A stretch of DNA of 15,160 bases from JANQLU01 sp964434955 (GTDB lineage: Bacteria > Planctomycetota > Planctomycetia > Pirellulales > Pirellulaceae), in NCBI GenBank assembly GCA_964434955.1, contig CAYSXI010000130.1, positions 1 to 15,160 on the forward strand, given 5' to 3'. Of this stretch, positions 14,200 to 15,160 are shown one piece after another. The position numbers and the translations under genes were made by a program. Numbering within the stretch: position 1 is the first letter of the stretch; each line of letters opens with the position of its first letter. The notes beneath the pieces were generated by a model, which was given only the letters and a program-made list of their open reading frames with translations, was not told where the DNA came from and made no database searches.

Positions 14200-14845
14200 G
14201 CAGCGCTTGAACCTATGCCTCGATATGCGGCGTGATCCCAAAAAGGATCCGGCGGTCGATTTGCATATTCAAACCTGCGATGAATGTAGCGAGCTGGTTC
14301 GCGGCCATGACATGGTCCATAGCTACCTGGAAGATTCCAAATCGACCATCGATGAGCTGGAAGTCGACGTCAGCAACTCCGTCGTCACCAATTGGTCCCA
14401 TTTGTTCCCCGAACCCAAGACGCGAGCCTGGCGAACCAGCTCTTACGTGATTGGCTTTTGCGTCATGATCCTTTTGCCGATCAGCTTGATCTGGTTTGCC
14501 TGGCCACGCGGAAATCCAGCCGCCACTCCGGAGCCAAGTTCGGTGGCATCCTCGAATCTGAAGCAGCCGGAAGGCCCCGGAAATGGCATGGATAAGGAAT
14601 CAACCGATGTGGTTTTCAAGTCCATTCAGGACATGCTAGGTACTGCTGATGAACAAATGGACTGGATGAACGCCTATCGACCGACGATGCAGTTTTTCGG
14701 TGTTTCCACCATGTTCAATTCTCTCGACCTGACTTTCGACATGTTGATGGATCAATTCAAAAAGGATTCCGATCCCAAAGATTCACCCGGGATGAAATCG
14801 AACGACCAGGATCCTGTTTCGGTCGAGAAGGCCTCGGAAAAGTAA
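14168..14845 (+). CDS. Probable transmembrane anti-sigma factor (zinc-finger type)
   Basis: Expected to bind and inhibit the sigma factor encoded just upstream. The 225-residue product has a short cytoplasmic N-terminal domain with H33-x3-C37-x2-C40 (HIQTCDEC), the core of the ZAS zinc-binding anti-sigma motif, one membrane helix (about 92-112, SYVIGFCVMILLPISLIWFAW) and a periplasmic C-terminal part of about 110 residues. The outer part starts with a Pro/Ser/Asn-rich linker, then a methionine- and phenylalanine-rich segment (MDWMNAYRPTMQFFGVSTMFNSLDLTFDMLMDQF), and ends in a charged tail. I recognise no sensor domain. The GTG at 14168 has GGAG six bases upstream, inside the sigma gene, and overlaps it by 32 bases. 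The assignment rests on motif, topology and gene order together. Confidence 0.83.
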   Translation: MAEPLSCKELEQRLNLCLDMRRDPKKDPAVDLHIQTCDECSELVRGHDMVHSYLEDSKSTIDELEVDVSNSVVTNWSHLFPEPKTRAWRTSSYVIGFCVMILLPISLIWFAWPRGNPAATPEPSSVASSNLKQPEGPGNGMDKESTDVVFKSIQDMLGTADEQMDWMNAYRPTMQFFGVSTMFNSLDLTFDMLMDQFKKDSDPKDSPGMKSNDQDPVSVEKASEK

Positions 14846-15140
14846 CCGCCCGCGTCGATTCGGATTTCGGAAAAGCGGATTGCCCCAGTTGCCTGGATAG
14901 TTGGCCCCCGGCCAGATAAAGAATCTGCTGCTTTTTGAACCTGTCGGATTGCTCTAACCATCGATCGAAATGGGCCGCCTGCTCGATTTGCCGTGCACCG
15001 ATTGATTCCGGAAAAGGAACTTTGAGACAAGGGCGCGGGCGTCGCGGGGCGGCTTGGGTGCCGGCGCTCCATGCAAGACGGCGCTCCATGCAAGACGACG
15101 CTCCATGCAAGACGACGCGCTTGCTTTCTATTGAACTCAT
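14757..15140 (-). CDS. Possible small hypothetical protein with a repeat-bearing 5' end
   Basis: A 127-residue frame starts at ATG 15140 with AAGGAAG six bases upstream on the minus strand, a strong ribosome site, which is the main reason to list it. Residues about 10-26 are encoded by three 17-bp tandem units, so the repeat is read in all three frames. The rest includes ESIGARQIEQAAHFDRWLEQSDRFKKQQILYLAGGQLSRQ, with a plausible amphipathic composition but no family I know and no membrane segment. Its 3' end runs 89 bases into the anti-sigma gene on the other strand, unusual for a real gene. It may be a degraded gene whose true frame was shifted by repeat expansion, or a spurious frame behind a real start. 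Confidence 0.33.
   Translation of the reverse strand: MSSIESKRVVLHGASSCMERRLAWSAGTQAAPRRPRPCLKVPFPESIGARQIEQAAHFDRWLEQSDRFKKQQILYLAGGQLSRQLGQSAFPKSESTRAVTFPRPSRPKQDPGRSISSRVNLWDRNPF
15064..15114. repeat. 17-bp tandem repeat, three units
   Basis: Units at 15064-15080, 15081-15097 and 15098-15114 share CGCTCCATGCAAGACG; the first two are identical and the third differs only at its first base (A for G). No spacers are present. Since 17 is not a multiple of three, a change of one unit would shift the frame of any ORF crossing it. Confidence 0.9.
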
Positions 15141-15160
15141 TTTTGGCTTCCTTTTTCCGT

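Noticed and set aside
14902..14914. TGGCC-CCC-GGCCA hairpin after the anti-sigma gene as a terminator
   Set aside because: Short stem, not followed by a T-run.
14752..15093. Second minus-strand frame at the right end (113 codons)
   Set aside because: It starts within the 17-bp repeats with no ribosome site; the frame from 15140 has the better start.

Overview
The window looks like a chromosomal segment from a planctomycete, probably in or near the Pirellulales. The signs are a secreted DUF1559 protein (a family massively expanded in Planctomycetota), many TTG/GTG starts behind clear purine-rich ribosome binding sites, a short FHA protein with an acidic tail, and an ECF sigma factor with a membrane anti-sigma. 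Base composition appears uniform, slightly GC-rich by eye, and no insertion sequence, phage gene, CRISPR array, tRNA or rRNA was seen. The species assignment is inference.

Layout: (1) 1-1781, the 3' two thirds of alaS (+), cut by the window edge. (2) 2010-2540, a small zinc-ribbon membrane protein (+), convergent with (3) 2584-4179, a secreted DUF1559 protein (-). (4) 4335-5432, rtcA, RNA 3'-phosphate cyclase (+), divergent from the DUF1559 gene and overlapping by 31 bp the 3' end of (5) 5402-6337, a YhhQ-type queuosine-precursor transporter (-). (6) 6511-12020, a four-gene glycine cleavage cluster (+): gcvT, gcvH, full-length gcvP and a LipM/LplA-family lipoylation enzyme. (7) 12379-13089, an FHA-domain protein (+) with its own promoter and a strong intrinsic terminator. 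(8) 13155-13632, a non-coding stretch with tandem 16-bp repeats and a candidate ECF promoter. (9) 13633-14845, an ECF sigma factor and overlapping anti-sigma factor (+). (10) a possible small hypothetical gene (-) at 14757-15140 whose 5' end contains three tandem 17-bp units.

How the genes work together: gcvT, gcvH and gcvP encode the T, H and P proteins that oxidatively cleave glycine; the L protein (dihydrolipoyl dehydrogenase) is not here. GcvH works only when Lys63 carries lipoate, and the fourth gene supplies an octanoyl/lipoyl transferase, so the cluster encodes both the pathway and part of its cofactor loading. It has no glycine riboswitch that I can recognise, but two intergenic spacers in it (gcvT-gcvH and gcvH-gcvP) contain strong inverted repeats. 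The sigma/anti-sigma pair looks translationally coupled and possibly autoregulated.

I found no clearly novel multi-gene system. The more unusual items are the structured spacers of the gcv cluster, the duplicated 12-bp element and 32-bp higher-order repeat before the sigma gene, a DUF1559 protein built on a signal peptide instead of a prepilin leader, and the 17-bp minisatellite at the start of the last ORF.
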